Shown: positions 26,180 through 36,404, counted from the first letter of the stretch. The stretch is DNA of 64,000 bases from an uncultured bacterium (GCA_958366705.1 CATXCB010000009.1:28667-92666), one strand, 5' to 3'. Translations and numbers: made by a program. Notes: generated by a model not told the origin, from the sequence alone.

Positions 26180-26739
26180 TTACTCTCCTCATTTATAGAA
26201 TTTTTAGTTTGTGATTTCTGGTACAGTATGCCTGTTATTATTGCCCCGATTATTATTAATGATAGCGGAATTTTTCCTGTTAGCGCGAGCAGCAGGCATG
26301 CAAAATATACTATAATTGTAAATTTATCAGTTACGCATTTTTTCCACATTTCTTTTACTGCAAGGTATAAAAGTGTTATGACTCCAATGCCTACACCCCA
26401 GAAAATATGTTGTACTGAAGGTTTGGTAACAATTTCACTTAAAATAGAGGCTAACAGTACAATAGCAAGAAACGCCGGTGTAACTATACCCAGAGTTGCA
26501 GCAATTGCACCTTGAGTTCCTAATAGTTTTCTACCTGTGAAGATTGCCGTGTTTGCTGCAATAATTCCGGGGAGACTTGCACCTAGGGCATAATATTCAC
26601 ATAATTCATCAGAGGTTATCCATTTCTTTTTGTCAACAAGTTCACTGGTTAGCAGAGGTAAAATAACATATCCGCCTCCCAGCAATAATGTTCCAACTTT
26701 AAAAAAAGTCTTGAAAATGCTGTAAAAAGATTTATCCAT
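26176..26739 (-). CDS. chrA: chromate transporter half-subunit (CHR family), first of pair
   Basis: A 187-residue paralogue of the next gene, with G-T-L-L-L-G-G-G-Y-V-I-L-P-L-L at 16-30 and the loop G-A-S-L-P-G-I-I-A-A-N at 52-62, where the second half has P-G-P-V-G-V-N. About six membrane helices and a charged C-terminal tail are seen. The two genes form a bicistronic split transporter. There is no ribosome site; TATATC ends 6 nt before the ATG, so the message may be leaderless. Confidence 0.9.
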   Translation of the reverse strand: MDKSFYSIFKTFFKVGTLLLGGGYVILPLLTSELVDKKKWITSDELCEYYALGASLPGIIAANTAIFTGRKLLGTQGAIAATLGIVTPAFLAIVLLASILSEIVTKPSVQHIFWGVGIGVITLLYLAVKEMWKKCVTDKFTIIVYFACLLLALTGKIPLSLIIIGAIITGILYQKSQTKNSINEESK

Positions 26740-26881
26740 ATTTTTGATATACCATAAAAGCCGGTTTCAGTAAACAAAAATATAATGTTACAAAGTTTTA
26801 AAATTATTATATATTTTGCAATTTTCGTATCTGAAAATACTTTATATAAGTGGAAAGTTATGTGTATTGAAAGGTTAAATT

Positions 26882-27553
26882 ATGTCAGTAGGATTGGATA
26901 AAACTTTTAATGTCGGATTTGCTCAGCCGTTTGGTAATAATCTGAATTTCGGACAATTGCAACAACCAGCGAATGGTTTGTCTGCAAATTCTTCAATTTT
27001 TAATACCGCGCCTTTGAATTCTTTGCAGGGCGTGAATAATAATTATGAAGATGATTTTATGATGCCGGAGTTTTTAAAAGTAAATACTGGAAATGCTACA
27101 GCTCCGGAAGTCTTGTTCTCTGATAAAACAGATTCTCAGGACGACTTGTCCGCATCTAAATTTGCGGAGCCGGAATTCCAGCATGCTGCTTCTCAAAATG
27201 ATACTGTCAAACAAGAATTAAAAAATTATTCTTTGGATTCAAATAACAAAGAGATGGCATTGACAGAATTTGGTAATCCTTATAAAGAAACTGATGTGTC
27301 AAAGAAAACGCTTGCTCTTTTAGGATTCACTGCTCCAATTGCGGGAAAGTGTGTTCAACTTTCTAAAGGTGGAAAGTTTGCAGAGTTGTTTAAGATTAAA
27401 CAATTGGCTGTAGCTTGTCCAATGCTTGCTCTTGCCGGTTATGGTATCGGGTCGTTAATTGATAGTTTTATAAATAATCAAAGGGCAAAAGCTGCTGACA
27501 GTTTGCTTTTAGCGAAAAATATGACAAATAGTTCAAAAGCTGTTCAAGAGTAG
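26882..27553 (+). CDS. hypothetical protein with C-terminal hydrophobic region, 223 aa
   Basis: I do not recognise the family. Residues 1-130 are polar, rich in N, S, Q and D, and probably disordered. Residues 140-200 contain two moderately hydrophobic segments (A-L-L-G-F-T-A-P-I-A and V-A-C-P-M-L-A-L-A-G-Y-G-I-G) that may insert in a membrane. There is no signal peptide. AAAGG lies at good spacing before the ATG. Confidence 0.65.
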   Translation: MSVGLDKTFNVGFAQPFGNNLNFGQLQQPANGLSANSSIFNTAPLNSLQGVNNNYEDDFMMPEFLKVNTGNATAPEVLFSDKTDSQDDLSASKFAEPEFQHAASQNDTVKQELKNYSLDSNNKEMALTEFGNPYKETDVSKKTLALLGFTAPIAGKCVQLSKGGKFAELFKIKQLAVACPMLALAGYGIGSLIDSFINNQRAKAADSLLLAKNMTNSSKAVQE

Positions 27554-27594
27554 GTTTTAGTTTGTTTGGATAATTAAAAGAACTTAACGTATAA

Positions 27595-27680
27595 TTGTCT
27601 TGCTGAACGTGTTTCAGCCTCTAAGTATAATGAATTCTAAAATGCTGAGTAGGAACAGAAAATTACGTTTCCTGAACTCA
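27595..27680. repeat. degenerate pair of REP-like elements
   Basis: TGTCTTGCTGAACGTGTTTC with a following AGC forms a small hairpin, and TTTCCTGAACTCAACTG about 70 nt on resembles the same family in decayed form. It fills the space between convergent genes. Confidence 0.35.
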
Positions 27681-27694
27681 ACTGTTTTTTATAT

Positions 27695-28087
27695 TTATTT
27701 TGACAATTTTGCTTTTAAACGAGCTTCTGCTCTAGCAATTGCAGCTTCGGCTCGTTTTGCATCCATTCTTGCGTTAGCTTCTCTTAGTTTTCTTCTCGCT
27801 TTTTCAAGTGCTTCTCTTGCTCGCGCTTCGTCGATTTCTTCGCCGGGTTCCGCTAAGGTTGTCAGTATCAAACATTCTTCATCTTTGAATTGTAATATGC
27901 CTCCCATTGTGGTGAACATTTTTACTTCACTTCCTTGAGTAACGCGTGTGACACCTATATCTAGAGCTGTCATCATTGGGATGTGTCCTTTTAAGATTCC
28001 GAATTCGCCATCTACTCCCTTTGAATAGATTTCATCTACTTCTTCGTCAAAAACAACTCTTTCCTGCGTAATAATTTTTAATTTCAT
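27695..28087 (-). CDS. atpC: F1F0 ATP synthase epsilon subunit
   Basis: Central-stalk and regulatory subunit of ATP synthase, 130 residues. The N-terminal beta sandwich contains G-E-F-G-I-L-K-G-H-I-P-M-M-T-A-L near 28-43, and the C-terminal two-helix hairpin is rich in A, R, E and K (E-A-L-E-K-A-R-R-K). It starts 2 nt after atpD and is co-transcribed. In Cyanobacteria the same pair (called atpB-atpE there) is separate from the main atp operon. Confidence 0.95.
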   Translation of the reverse strand: MKLKIITQERVVFDEEVDEIYSKGVDGEFGILKGHIPMMTALDIGVTRVTQGSEVKMFTTMGGILQFKDEECLILTTLAEPGEEIDEARAREALEKARRKLREANARMDAKRAEAAIARAEARLKAKLSK

Positions 28088-28089
28088 AA

Positions 28090-29532
<1,443 letters not shown>

Positions 29533-29602
29533 TTATACATCAAGAAAAAAATTTTAAATAATACCTTTGGAAATATTTTGGATAAATAAAGGGAAGTTTA
29601 TT

Positions 29603-30283
29603 TTATTCTTTTAATAAATTTTTAAAATAATCCGGATCTTCTTTAGCTTTTTGAGCACAGGCAATACCATTAAAAGCATTATTGGTATTTTTGTTACAAT
29701 ATTTTTCTACATCGTATTGCGTGCCAATGGCTCCCATTGTTTTTAATTCACCGTCAAAAAATTGGAATGTGAACAAATCATAACCGGCTTTGTTTGGTTT
29801 ATTGCCAAATCCGTTTATATCAACACTTATAAGTATAGGTGTATCTTTGGCATTCGGATTTTCAAACAGAAATAGTGTTCCGTCTTGCAGTGCAAACTGT
29901 CCGTCATCTAATTTAAATCCATGAAAATATGAGCCGTGGTATGTTTTGTAGGCGTCAGGCGCAGAGCTGTTTAAATGGTAGCATGGCTTTTTCTGACGTG
30001 CGCTTGGGGCTTGGCAGTCTATACTGCCTGTAAAGTACTTTTGAAATGTTTTGTAGAATGTTACACCCGGATACGATGCAGGATCAAGTGATATATCATC
30101 TTCTTCCATAAGTTTAAAAGCTTGTTGCGTTAGTGAATAGGCTTTCAAAAATTGTGAACGGAGCTGGTGTGCTTTGTAGTTTGTAATTAAGTTAGGGATT
30201 GTCATTGCGGCAACTACACCTAGTATCCCTAGTGTAATAAGCACCTCGGCGAGTGTAAATGCTTTTGATTTAGAATTTTTCAT
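29603..30283 (-). CDS. prepilin-like protein (pseudopilin), module 2
   Basis: A 226-residue protein with a class III leader: S-K-S-K-A, processing before F-T-L-A-E-V-L-I-T-L-G, Glu at +5, then a hydrophobic helix to about residue 30. The C-terminal globular domain has Cys residues and a G-x-G-N-K-P-N-K-A-G segment and differs from module 1 except for the pilin helix. I start at the ATG at 30283 because GGAGATAT lies in front; a longer frame to 30310 would place residues before the leader. Expression is from a promoter that overlaps a 44-bp palindrome. Confidence 0.85.
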   Translation of the reverse strand: MKNSKSKAFTLAEVLITLGILGVVAAMTIPNLITNYKAHQLRSQFLKAYSLTQQAFKLMEEDDISLDPASYPGVTFYKTFQKYFTGSIDCQAPSARQKKPCYHLNSSAPDAYKTYHGSYFHGFKLDDGQFALQDGTLFLFENPNAKDTPILISVDINGFGNKPNKAGYDLFTFQFFDGELKTMGAIGTQYDVEKYCNKNTNNAFNGIACAQKAKEDPDYFKNLLKE

Positions 30284-30300
30284 GTATATCTCCACGTTTA

Positions 30301-30344
30301 AAACTACCACTAACTAGTAGTTAACTACTAGTTAGTGGTAGTTT
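30301..30344. promoter_or_regulatory. 44-bp perfect palindrome between prepilin 2 and XRE 2
   Basis: Every base from 30301 to 30344 pairs with its mirror partner around the centre GTTAAC. Inside are repeats of the type AACTAGTAGTT and AACTACTAGTT. It covers the -10 box and start of the prepilin promoter, as expected for a repressor operator that binds two dimers. Confidence 0.8.
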
Positions 30345-30368
30345 ATCCTCTTAATAAAAAATTGTCAA
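30340..30368 (-). promoter_or_regulatory. promoter of prepilin-like gene 2
   Basis: TTGACA (30363-30368), 17-nt spacer and TAAACT (30340-30345) on the minus strand. The -10 box lies on the edge of the 44-bp palindrome. Confidence 0.65.
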
Positions 30369-30373
30369 GCCGT

Positions 30374-30379
30374 TATAAT
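30374..30379 (+). promoter_or_regulatory. -10 box of XRE gene 2, leaderless position
   Basis: TATAAT ends 6 nt before the ATG at 30386, so transcription should begin at or next to the start codon. It overlaps the opposing promoter region of the prepilin gene. Confidence 0.6.
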
Positions 30380-30385
30380 TTGTTT

Positions 30386-30604
30386 ATGAAAGACCATCGC
30401 AATAAAATCTTTGCTAGAAATTTAAAAGCAGAAAGGTATCGGTGCGGAATAACTCAGTCTGAACTGGCTGAAAAAGTCGATGTTAGCGAGAGCACGATAA
30501 GCCTTTTAGAAAGAGGGTTGCAAACTCCGTCGATTTTCCTTGTTTATGATATTTCAAAAGTTTTAGATATTGATATTAATGATTTATTGAAAAATGTTTC
30601 TTAA
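30386..30604 (+). CDS. XRE-family HTH regulator, module 2
   Basis: A 72-residue protein that is little more than one Cro/C1-type helix-turn-helix: N-L-K-A-E-R-Y-R-C-G, I-T-Q-S-E-L-A-E-K-V, D-V-S-E-S-T-I-S-L-L-E-R-G (recognition helix), then a short C-terminal helix. I start at the ATG at 30386, since a perfect TATAAT ends 6 nt upstream and no Shine-Dalgarno site exists. A longer frame would run back into the palindrome. It is divergent from prepilin gene 2 and is likely its repressor and autoregulator. Confidence 0.85.
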   Translation: MKDHRNKIFARNLKAERYRCGITQSELAEKVDVSESTISLLERGLQTPSIFLVYDISKVLDIDINDLLKNVS

Positions 30605-30680
30605 TTTTTACAAAAACACTAGCAAAAAAGTTTTTTCTCATGTATTATGATATGCATATCCCAAAATTTATGGAAAGAAT

Positions 30681-31538
30681 ATGCAATTGTTGATAGATAA
30701 AGAATTAAATTCTACAGACAAAATATTCAAGCCCGACTTTAATTCAAAATCCGGACGAGAATTATTAGCGTTTTACCTGCAGACAAAATTTAGACAAATA
30801 TATTTATATGATAAAAAACAGGAAGTGCCGATTATTAATTCGGTTAATCCTGATTTTGTCAATCGATTCTGCCGCAGAATAATAAATAATCCGACAAAAC
30901 GTTTGTTAATAGGTGTTACCGGAGAGTCTGCTTCAGGTAAATCTACAATTTGTCATGAAATTAAAAATGTGATTGAACAATTATCAATGCCTGTTACTGT
31001 GTTGAGTACAGATAATTATTTTAATGATATATCTCTTCTTATTAATAAATACGGTTCTTTTGATAATCTTAGAGATAACGGATATGATGTTGATGCTCCA
31101 TCAAGTTTTCAATTAGATATTTTAAGATCTGATTTGGAAGATTTATCTGACGGTTTAGATATAAAGGCGCCAATGTATCTTCCTAACGGTACAGGGGTTT
31201 CAGTTCCTAAAGCTTTTGATGTTCATTCTCAAAAGATTATTGTTGTTGAAGGTATTGCAACAATGTATGAAACTGTTAAAGATGTTTTTGATATTAAAAT
31301 TTATGTTGAAACTGAAAATGAATTAAGAAAAAGCCGCTTTATGAGCAGAGCAATTGAAGAACGCAATCAGAGTGAGGAAAATGCAGAAAAGCATTGGCAT
31401 TATATAACTGATGCAGGTGAAAAATATGTGAAACCGTTCCGTAAGGAAGCTGATTTAGTGTTAAATGGTAATTCTGATTTGAAATATTTTGCGATGATTC
31501 TTGAATATATTCACACGTTTACAAATAATTTTCAGTAG
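30681..31538 (+). CDS. uridine kinase-like P-loop kinase
   Basis: A 285-residue protein with a 75-residue N-terminal extension of unknown role and a kinase domain of the uridine kinase/phosphoribulokinase superfamily. The P-loop G-E-S-A-S-G-K-S is at 81-88. The base/sugar-binding strand S-T-D-N-Y-F and the segment D-A-P-S-S-F follow, then V-V-E-G-I-A near 190 and a lid region S-R-A-I-E-E-R-N. It could phosphorylate uridine/cytidine or another small molecule. The extension and divergent motifs mean the substrate is uncertain. GGAAAG precedes the ATG. Confidence 0.75.
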   Translation: MQLLIDKELNSTDKIFKPDFNSKSGRELLAFYLQTKFRQIYLYDKKQEVPIINSVNPDFVNRFCRRIINNPTKRLLIGVTGESASGKSTICHEIKNVIEQLSMPVTVLSTDNYFNDISLLINKYGSFDNLRDNGYDVDAPSSFQLDILRSDLEDLSDGLDIKAPMYLPNGTGVSVPKAFDVHSQKIIVVEGIATMYETVKDVFDIKIYVETENELRKSRFMSRAIEERNQSEENAEKHWHYITDAGEKYVKPFRKEADLVLNGNSDLKYFAMILEYIHTFTNNFQ

Positions 31539-31679
31539 GGTATGTATTTGACTTGGTCTTCAAATAATAATATTTGTAAATAAGCTCGTATATGTATTCA
31601 GTTTTGTAACGAAAAAAGGTATAATCTTTACAACAACACATGTTTATTTTAAAAATATGGTATAAAAAAGGATACGAAA

Positions 31680-32321
31680 TTGCTAAATAATTTTGAAAGT
31701 TTTGACAATTCAGAAACTGCAACTAAAAAAGATATAGTGATACAAGAGAGAGTTGAACTGGTTTCTTCCCATATGTATAAACAATTTTTGGATTACCAGC
31801 ATTCTACTGTTAATATGAATGATATTTTTACCAGAATGATTGATTGTTTAGAACTGGTATCAAATAATTTGAAGCAATCTTTTTCATCTCGCGGTGTAAC
31901 TACTCAAAATATTTATATTGATGCGGATTCATTGAAATCTGTTGCAGTTATAAATATTTTATGGCATAAAATGAGCTTTACTACACGTTGTAATTTTCAG
32001 CCTCAAGCCTTGTTTAGAGATGACGGCAGGCATGTATTTTCAAATAGAATTATGGCTATTAGAGGAAATTATAACGATATTATAAAAGATGCTAAAGACA
32101 GAGAAGAGGAAATTGTTAAACTCTTGGAAAATGAAATTGCATCTTTATATGTTCCGGCAGACCAAAATCAAAAGTGTATTTTTAAAATAAAACATACAGG
32201 TCAGGAATTTACTCTTAATCAGATAGATGCCCCGAGAGAAGTTGTATTAAAGGTGGTTGAAACCGTATGCGGCGGTGGATTGTACCATCAGGACGGTTCT
32301 GTTAAAACATTTATTGTTTAA
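31680..32321 (+). CDS. hypothetical protein, 213 aa, TTG start
   Basis: I do not recognise the family. It is a soluble, mostly helical N-terminal half (E-R-V-E-L-V-S-S-H-M-Y-K-Q-F) with a beta-rich C-terminal end that includes C-G-G-G-L-Y-H-Q-D-G. No usable ATG lies upstream in frame (one at 31656 hits a stop at once). The TTG at 31680 has AAAGGA at fitting spacing. A TATAAT at 31620-31625 could drive it. The next gene follows after 61 nt, probably in the same operon. Confidence 0.65.
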   Translation: MLNNFESFDNSETATKKDIVIQERVELVSSHMYKQFLDYQHSTVNMNDIFTRMIDCLELVSNNLKQSFSSRGVTTQNIYIDADSLKSVAVINILWHKMSFTTRCNFQPQALFRDDGRHVFSNRIMAIRGNYNDIIKDAKDREEEIVKLLENEIASLYVPADQNQKCIFKIKHTGQEFTLNQIDAPREVVLKVVETVCGGGLYHQDGSVKTFIV

Positions 32322-32382
32322 TTTTCTAATTGACTTATGGTAAAATATTATTAATATGTTATTAAAGGTAATAGGTTAGGAT

Positions 32383-32640
32383 ATGAGATTAGTAGAGAAA
32401 CTTAAAGAATTTGAGGGTCAGTATTTATTTATCCGCTGGGCGACAGGTGGTGAATATGGAAAGCTTATGTGCGTAGGCGAAGACTTTATAGAATTTAATA
32501 TTTTGGATGTTGATAATATGGAATATCGTGAAACTTTATTAATCTATGCCCCTTTGATATTAGAAGTTTCTGTTGGTGGAGCTGATATTGCAAGAATTGT
32601 TGCAGAAGTTTCGTCTAAGATTAGCATGAATGAAAATTAA
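32383..32640 (+). CDS. small hypothetical protein, 85 aa, possible Sm/SH3-like barrel
   Basis: I do not recognise the family. The pattern of short strands (Q-Y-L-F-I-R-W, G-K-L-M-C-V-G-E-D-F-I-E-F) separated by turns looks like a small beta barrel, and a helix V-G-G-A-D-I-A-R-I-V-A-E ends it. Such folds often bind RNA or proteins; this is inference from pattern only. TTAGGAT lies just before the ATG. Confidence 0.65.
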   Translation: MRLVEKLKEFEGQYLFIRWATGGEYGKLMCVGEDFIEFNILDVDNMEYRETLLIYAPLILEVSVGGADIARIVAEVSSKISMNEN

Positions 32641-32663
32641 TAATGAAATTTTTATTTTTGAGC

Positions 32664-32762
32664 AAAAAAAAAGTCACAACTTTTTGCGACTTGAACAATA
32701 ATCTTGGGAGGAGATTTTGGGATAGTTTGTACATGCATGATAATGCAAGCATGTAATTTTGG
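32664..32762 (-). ncRNA. candidate small RNA with anti-Shine-Dalgarno loop
   Basis: On the minus strand there is a terminator-like hairpin (32671-32679 with 32684-32692, one G-U pair) followed by a run of seven or more T. No minus-strand gene exists that would need it. Just upstream in the same strand, a hairpin AATCT/AGATT (32700-32716) presents the loop CCTCCCA, and the strand reads CTCCTCCC, complementary to a strong ribosome binding site. This combination is characteristic of small RNAs that mask start sites. The 5' end is a guess; TATACA at 32768-32773 may be a -10 box. Confidence 0.4.
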
Positions 32763-32871
32763 TTACTTGTATATTGGAAATTTTAACAAAAATTTACAAA
32801 TATAAAGTTTTGGGATTTTTATATCAGTTTTGATTGAAGACGTATAAATTCGTTTTGTTGAACTAATAAAT

Positions 32872-32936
32872 TGTCCCCTTGAACTTGTTTCAGGAACTTA
32901 GTGATAAACTATATTCTGAACCAGGTTCGGAATGAC
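32872..32936. repeat. inverted pair of REP-like elements
   Basis: TGTCCCCTTGAACTTG and TTTCAGGAACT (32872-32898), then ATTCTGAACCAGGTTCGG and AATGAC (32913-32936), in opposite orientation. This is a doublet, as REP sequences often form. The rest of the 385-nt gap before aroQ holds the RNA candidate and nothing else I can name. Confidence 0.5.
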
Positions 32937-33009
32937 TGAAAATAATTAGGGATGATATTATATGCTTTGAGGATTTTGGCGGAGAATTATATATAAGTTC
33001 CAAATTTTA

Positions 33010-33018
33010 TGTTATAAT
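33010..33018 (+). promoter_or_regulatory. extended -10 promoter of aroQ, leaderless position
   Basis: TGTTATAAT ends 6 nt before the ATG at 33025. The same 9-mer stands before the tolC-like gene. No Shine-Dalgarno site is present. Confidence 0.65.
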
Positions 33019-33024
33019 ATAAAT

Positions 33025-33480
33025 ATGGAAAAAGATTTAAACATACTTGTTATTAATGGTCCAAATATTAATATGTTAGGTGTCAGAGAGCCTGAACAAT
33101 ATGGTTCTAAGTCTTATAAAGATTTAGAAATGGAATTGCATGAATATTCCTTTGAGCTCGGGGTTAATCTTGAAATATTTCAAAGTAATTTTGAAGGCGA
33201 GATTGTTGAAAAGATTCAATATGCTCTGGGAAATTTTGATGGAATTATTTTAAATGCCGGAGCTTATACTCATACCAGTGTGGCGATTCGTGATGCCTTG
33301 ACTTCCGTTAAAATTCCTACTGTTGAAGTCCATATTTCAAATATATATAGACGTGAAGAATTTCGTCATAACTCAATGTTTGCTGATGTTTGTGTGGGTC
33401 AGATTACCGGTTTTAAGATAGACAGTTATAAATTGGGACTTCAAGGTTTGGTTAATTTCCTAACCAGTGCAAATGATTAG
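33025..33480 (+). CDS. aroQ: type II 3-dehydroquinate dehydratase
   Basis: Third step of the shikimate pathway: 3-dehydroquinate to 3-dehydroshikimate, by a dodecameric enzyme. The lid and active-site block N-G-P-N-I-N-M-L-G-x-R-E-P-E-Q-Y-G is at 11-27 (Arg21, Tyr26). N-A-G-A-Y-T-H-T-S follows at about 76-84, and the catalytic histidine strand E-V-H-I-S-N. Its 151 aa are standard. No other aro gene is adjacent. Confidence 0.96.
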   Translation: MEKDLNILVINGPNINMLGVREPEQYGSKSYKDLEMELHEYSFELGVNLEIFQSNFEGEIVEKIQYALGNFDGIILNAGAYTHTSVAIRDALTSVKIPTVEVHISNIYRREEFRHNSMFADVCVGQITGFKIDSYKLGLQGLVNFLTSAND

Positions 33481-33497
33481 TTTTTATAGTCACTTAA

Positions 33498-33528
33498 AAA
33501 TTCAGCCGAATTTAGGGCTGAATTTTTT
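33498..33528. terminator. terminator of aroQ (bidirectional)
   Basis: A 10-bp stem (33498-33507 with 33516-33525) followed by TTTTA. A-rich flanks allow it to serve the convergent small gene too. Confidence 0.8.
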
Positions 33529-33859
33529 ATTTTTTTGCAACAAATTCTTGATGCATTTTTTCAATCATTTTAAGAGTATCTTCTTCGCTGTGAGTTTCAG
33601 CATATTTATCAATTGCTTTGTTTAACTCTTGTGCTAATTTAGGATTTTTTTCTAAAAATTTCATATCACTTTCCACTGAATCTGTTGAAATTTGTGATTT
33701 CCCAAGAGACGCTGCCGGCATGCTTGATAAATCTTTTATTTCTTTAGATTCTGCAGAGTTAACAGTTGTTTCATCAAGGGTGATATCTTCAACAGCAGGT
33801 TTTTGCTGTATGCTTTTGAAGTTCAAATTGTTGATGTTATTGTTGTCTATTTCTCTCAT
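33527..33859 (-). CDS. small hypothetical protein, 110 aa
   Basis: I do not recognise the family. The N-terminus N-N-N-I-N-N-L-N-F-K-S resembles the starts of other short proteins here. The middle is acidic and S/T-rich, probably disordered, and the C-terminal 45 residues form a charged amphipathic helix pair. It is soluble and has no cysteine. AAGGTGAT lies before the ATG. Confidence 0.65.
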   Translation of the reverse strand: MREIDNNNINNLNFKSIQQKPAVEDITLDETTVNSAESKEIKDLSSMPAASLGKSQISTDSVESDMKFLEKNPKLAQELNKAIDKYAETHSEEDTLKMIEKMHQEFVAKK

Positions 33860-34045
33860 AGTATCACCTTACTTTCAGAAGATTACTTCATTTTATATCA
33901 TCATGTTTGGTTTTTAGTTAGAAAACATCTAAATAATATTTTTTGCTACTTTAAATCAAAAAAAATTACAAAAATTTACATGTAATTTTTCAATAATTTT
34001 TCATGTTATTATGTATTATATACTATAAAAGGAAGTAATGCAATT

Positions 34046-35170
34046 ATGAATTTAGAAAAATTCTTGAAAGATTTATGGTGGACTATTACTGCGGCGAATA
34101 CTATTAATGATTTGCCGGATTCAATTATTTTTGTAGATTCTAAAGGTTTTGTAAAAAGAGCAAATAAAAAAGCTTTTGAGTGTTTTGGATTAACAATTGA
34201 AGAAACAAGTCCAATAATGCTTAAAGATTTTATAAAAGATGGTATGGATGCTGTTTATTCTTCTATTAATGCTCAAAAACCTGTTGTTGCAACCGCTTCA
34301 ATTCCAGGCAGGGATTTTTATGTTGAACTGAATGCATATAAAAAGGGCAATGGCTATTGTGTTGCAATCAGAGATTTGACAAAGTTAACAGATGAAATTG
34401 TAACAGAAGAAAAAATTGCAAGATTTAACGGCGAAAAAAATGCAATGCTAGTTAAGTTGGAAAATGATATTAAATCTCCAATTAATTCAATTTCCGGTTT
34501 CTCTCAAGGACTTCTTGACGGACTTGGAGGGGAATTGTCAGATAAGCAGGCTAAATATATTAAAATTATAAACTCAAACTCTCATGAACTTTATCATTTT
34601 ATGGATAAATTTTTAGAGTTTACAGAAGCTGAATCTTCTTTATATGAACCGGCGTATCAAAACTTTGATATAGTTGAAGCATTTAAGGCTGTTATAAAAG
34701 ATTTTGAACCTGTTTTACAGGAAAAAAAGCTGACTTTTGACTTTGATTATGAATCAATAGATAAAAGGACTGTTTATACTGATTTGAAAGCTGTTCAAAA
34801 AGCGTTAAGAAATATTTTGGAAGTAGCTCTGGCAATGACAGATGCCGGATATTTGACTATAAAATTAAAGCAACCGGATGAAAAAGCTGCCAGCAGATTT
34901 GGGCTTACTGCTATTGATTATAGTAAAGGATATTTGCAAATTTCGGTCAGGGACACAGGTATAGGTATTTCTGATGAAGATATGAAGTATTTATGTGATC
35001 CATATGCACAATTGGAAAAAGGAAAAAAATATTTATTAAGAGCATTTCAAATGGGTGCAGCAAGTATATTAGTAAAGAGAGCCGGCGGTTATATTTATGT
35101 TCGTTCTGAAGTTATGAAAGGTACCAGATACGATATAATTATACCTGTTGAAAAGGAAAATAATGAGTAG
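34046..35170 (+). CDS. PAS-containing histidine-kinase-like protein with degenerate catalytic sites
   Basis: A 374-residue cytoplasmic protein: a PAS domain (about 20-115), a dimerisation helix region (122-195) and a GHKL ATPase-like domain (205-367). The H-box reads [15 protein letters not shown] (138-152), with Asn140 where the phosphoacceptor His belongs. The N-box reads [10 protein letters not shown], lacking the second Asn. G1 (D-T-G-I-G-I, 303-308) is kept, but the G2 loop is replaced by a hydrophobic stretch. It therefore cannot be a normal autokinase and may be a signalling pseudokinase. No response regulator is near. The end overlaps the ABC ATPase gene by 8 nt. Confidence 0.82.
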   Translation: MNLEKFLKDLWWTITAANTINDLPDSIIFVDSKGFVKRANKKAFECFGLTIEETSPIMLKDFIKDGMDAVYSSINAQKPVVATASIPGRDFYVELNAYKKGNGYCVAIRDLTKLTDEIVTEEKIARFNGEKNAMLVKLENDIKSPINSISGFSQGLLDGLGGELSDKQAKYIKIINSNSHELYHFMDKFLEFTEAESSLYEPAYQNFDIVEAFKAVIKDFEPVLQEKKLTFDFDYESIDKRTVYTDLKAVQKALRNILEVALAMTDAGYLTIKLKQPDEKAASRFGLTAIDYSKGYLQISVRDTGIGISDEDMKYLCDPYAQLEKGKKYLLRAFQMGAASILVKRAGGYIYVRSEVMKGTRYDIIIPVEKENNE

Positions 35171-36161
35171 TGTAATTCTTAAAAATATACGAAAAACATA
35201 TGACAACAATAAAACTGTTATCAATAATGTTAATCTTGAAATAAAAGATAAAGAATTTGTTGTTCTTGTAGGAGCTTCAGGCTGTGGAAAATCTACACTT
35301 TTAAGAATGATTGCAGGACTGGAAGATATTTCTGATGGGGAAATATATATAGGAGATAAAAAAGTAAATAATGTAGCTCCAAAAGATAGAGATATCGCTT
35401 TTGTTTTTCAGAGTTATGCGCTATATCCCCATATGACTGTTAGAGAAAATATTGCATTCGGCTTAAAAATGCGCAAAGTTGACAAAGCTACGATTGAGAA
35501 AAAAGTTCTGGAGGCTGCAGAGATTTTGAATTTAGGCGAGTATCTTGATAGAAAACCTAAGCAGTTATCAGGAGGACAGAGACAGCGTGTAGCTCTTGGA
35601 CGTGCCATTGTGCGAAATCCTAAAGTTTTTTTAATGGATGAGCCTTTATCAAATCTTGATGCTAAGCTGCGCGTTCAAATGCGTTCAGAAATTAAAAAAT
35701 TGCACGAAAAATTACAAACTACATTTATCTATGTGACTCATGATCAGACTGAAGCTCTGACAATGGGTGATAGAATTGTTGTACTTAATAATGGTGATAT
35801 TCAGCAGGTTGATATCCCTGATGAGATTTATAATAATCCAAAAAATACTTTTGTAGCCGGATTTGTGGGTTCTCCGCAGATGAACTTTATAAATGGTAAA
35901 GATATCGGGCTGGATGAAAATATTTTATATGGCATCCGTCCTGAAAAAATGACCAGAGCTGATGGTGATATAAAATTGACAGTTGAAGTTGAAATTTCTG
36001 AAATGCTTGGCAGTGAGAAAATTGCTTATTTTAATATAGGTGATAAAAAATGTTCAGCAAAATTAGATGCTGACTGCACAATTGGTAAAACCATAGAGTT
36101 ATCTTTTATGAGTTCTGATTTATATAAATTTGATTCAGTAACCGGTGTCAGGATTTATTAA
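35163..36161 (+). CDS. ABC transporter ATPase, MalK/UgpC type
   Basis: A 332-residue ATP-binding subunit of a solute importer. Walker [10 protein letters not shown] is at 37-45, the Q-loop at V-F-Q-S-Y-A, the signature L-S-G-G-Q-R-Q-R at 135-142, Walker B V-F-L-M-D-E at 155-160, and the switch His193. A short C-terminal TOBE-like domain (about 245-332) follows, as in the ATPases that serve sugar or glycerol-phosphate importers. No permease or binding protein is adjacent, so it may be shared by several importers. Translation is coupled to the kinase-like gene by overlap, and AAAAGGAAA precedes the ATG. Confidence 0.9.
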   Translation: MSSVILKNIRKTYDNNKTVINNVNLEIKDKEFVVLVGASGCGKSTLLRMIAGLEDISDGEIYIGDKKVNNVAPKDRDIAFVFQSYALYPHMTVRENIAFGLKMRKVDKATIEKKVLEAAEILNLGEYLDRKPKQLSGGQRQRVALGRAIVRNPKVFLMDEPLSNLDAKLRVQMRSEIKKLHEKLQTTFIYVTHDQTEALTMGDRIVVLNNGDIQQVDIPDEIYNNPKNTFVAGFVGSPQMNFINGKDIGLDENILYGIRPEKMTRADGDIKLTVEVEISEMLGSEKIAYFNIGDKKCSAKLDADCTIGKTIELSFMSSDLYKFDSVTGVRIY

Positions 36162-36367
36162 TTTTCTTTTATAAATTCTATTCGATAACCTATTATTTTA
36201 GCGATTAATTGACATTCTTTTAATGTTAGAGTGTCGCGTGAAAGTTTTCCGTATAAACTTCCCTGTGTGTATTTTTCATTGGAAAGTTCGGACATTTTTT
36301 CAGCAAGTTTTGCAATGCTCATATTATTTAATGTTAAAAGTGATCTTATGTAGTTCTTATTATTCAT
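36158..36367 (-). CDS. small HTH protein, module 3
   Basis: A 69-residue protein with a helix-turn-helix-like layout: [10 protein letters not shown], then [12 protein letters not shown], then [15 protein letters not shown]. It resembles small XRE-like regulators. An ATG at 36373 is also in frame, but TATGAT (36374-36379) ends 6 nt before the ATG at 36367, so I prefer the latter as a leaderless start. The stop codon overlaps the end of the ABC gene. It is divergent from the next small gene across a 40-bp palindrome. Confidence 0.7.
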   Translation of the reverse strand: MNNKNYIRSLLTLNNMSIAKLAEKMSELSNEKYTQGSLYGKLSRDTLTLKECQLIAKIIGYRIEFIKEN

Positions 36368-36404
36368 AGACATATCATAGCATAATTGACTATTTTTGTA
36401 TATT

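Noticed and set aside
30681..31538. Reading the P-loop kinase as phosphoribulokinase
   Set aside because: The superfamily is shared, but no Calvin-cycle partners are present and the sequence resembles uridine kinases at least as well; a specific name is not justified.
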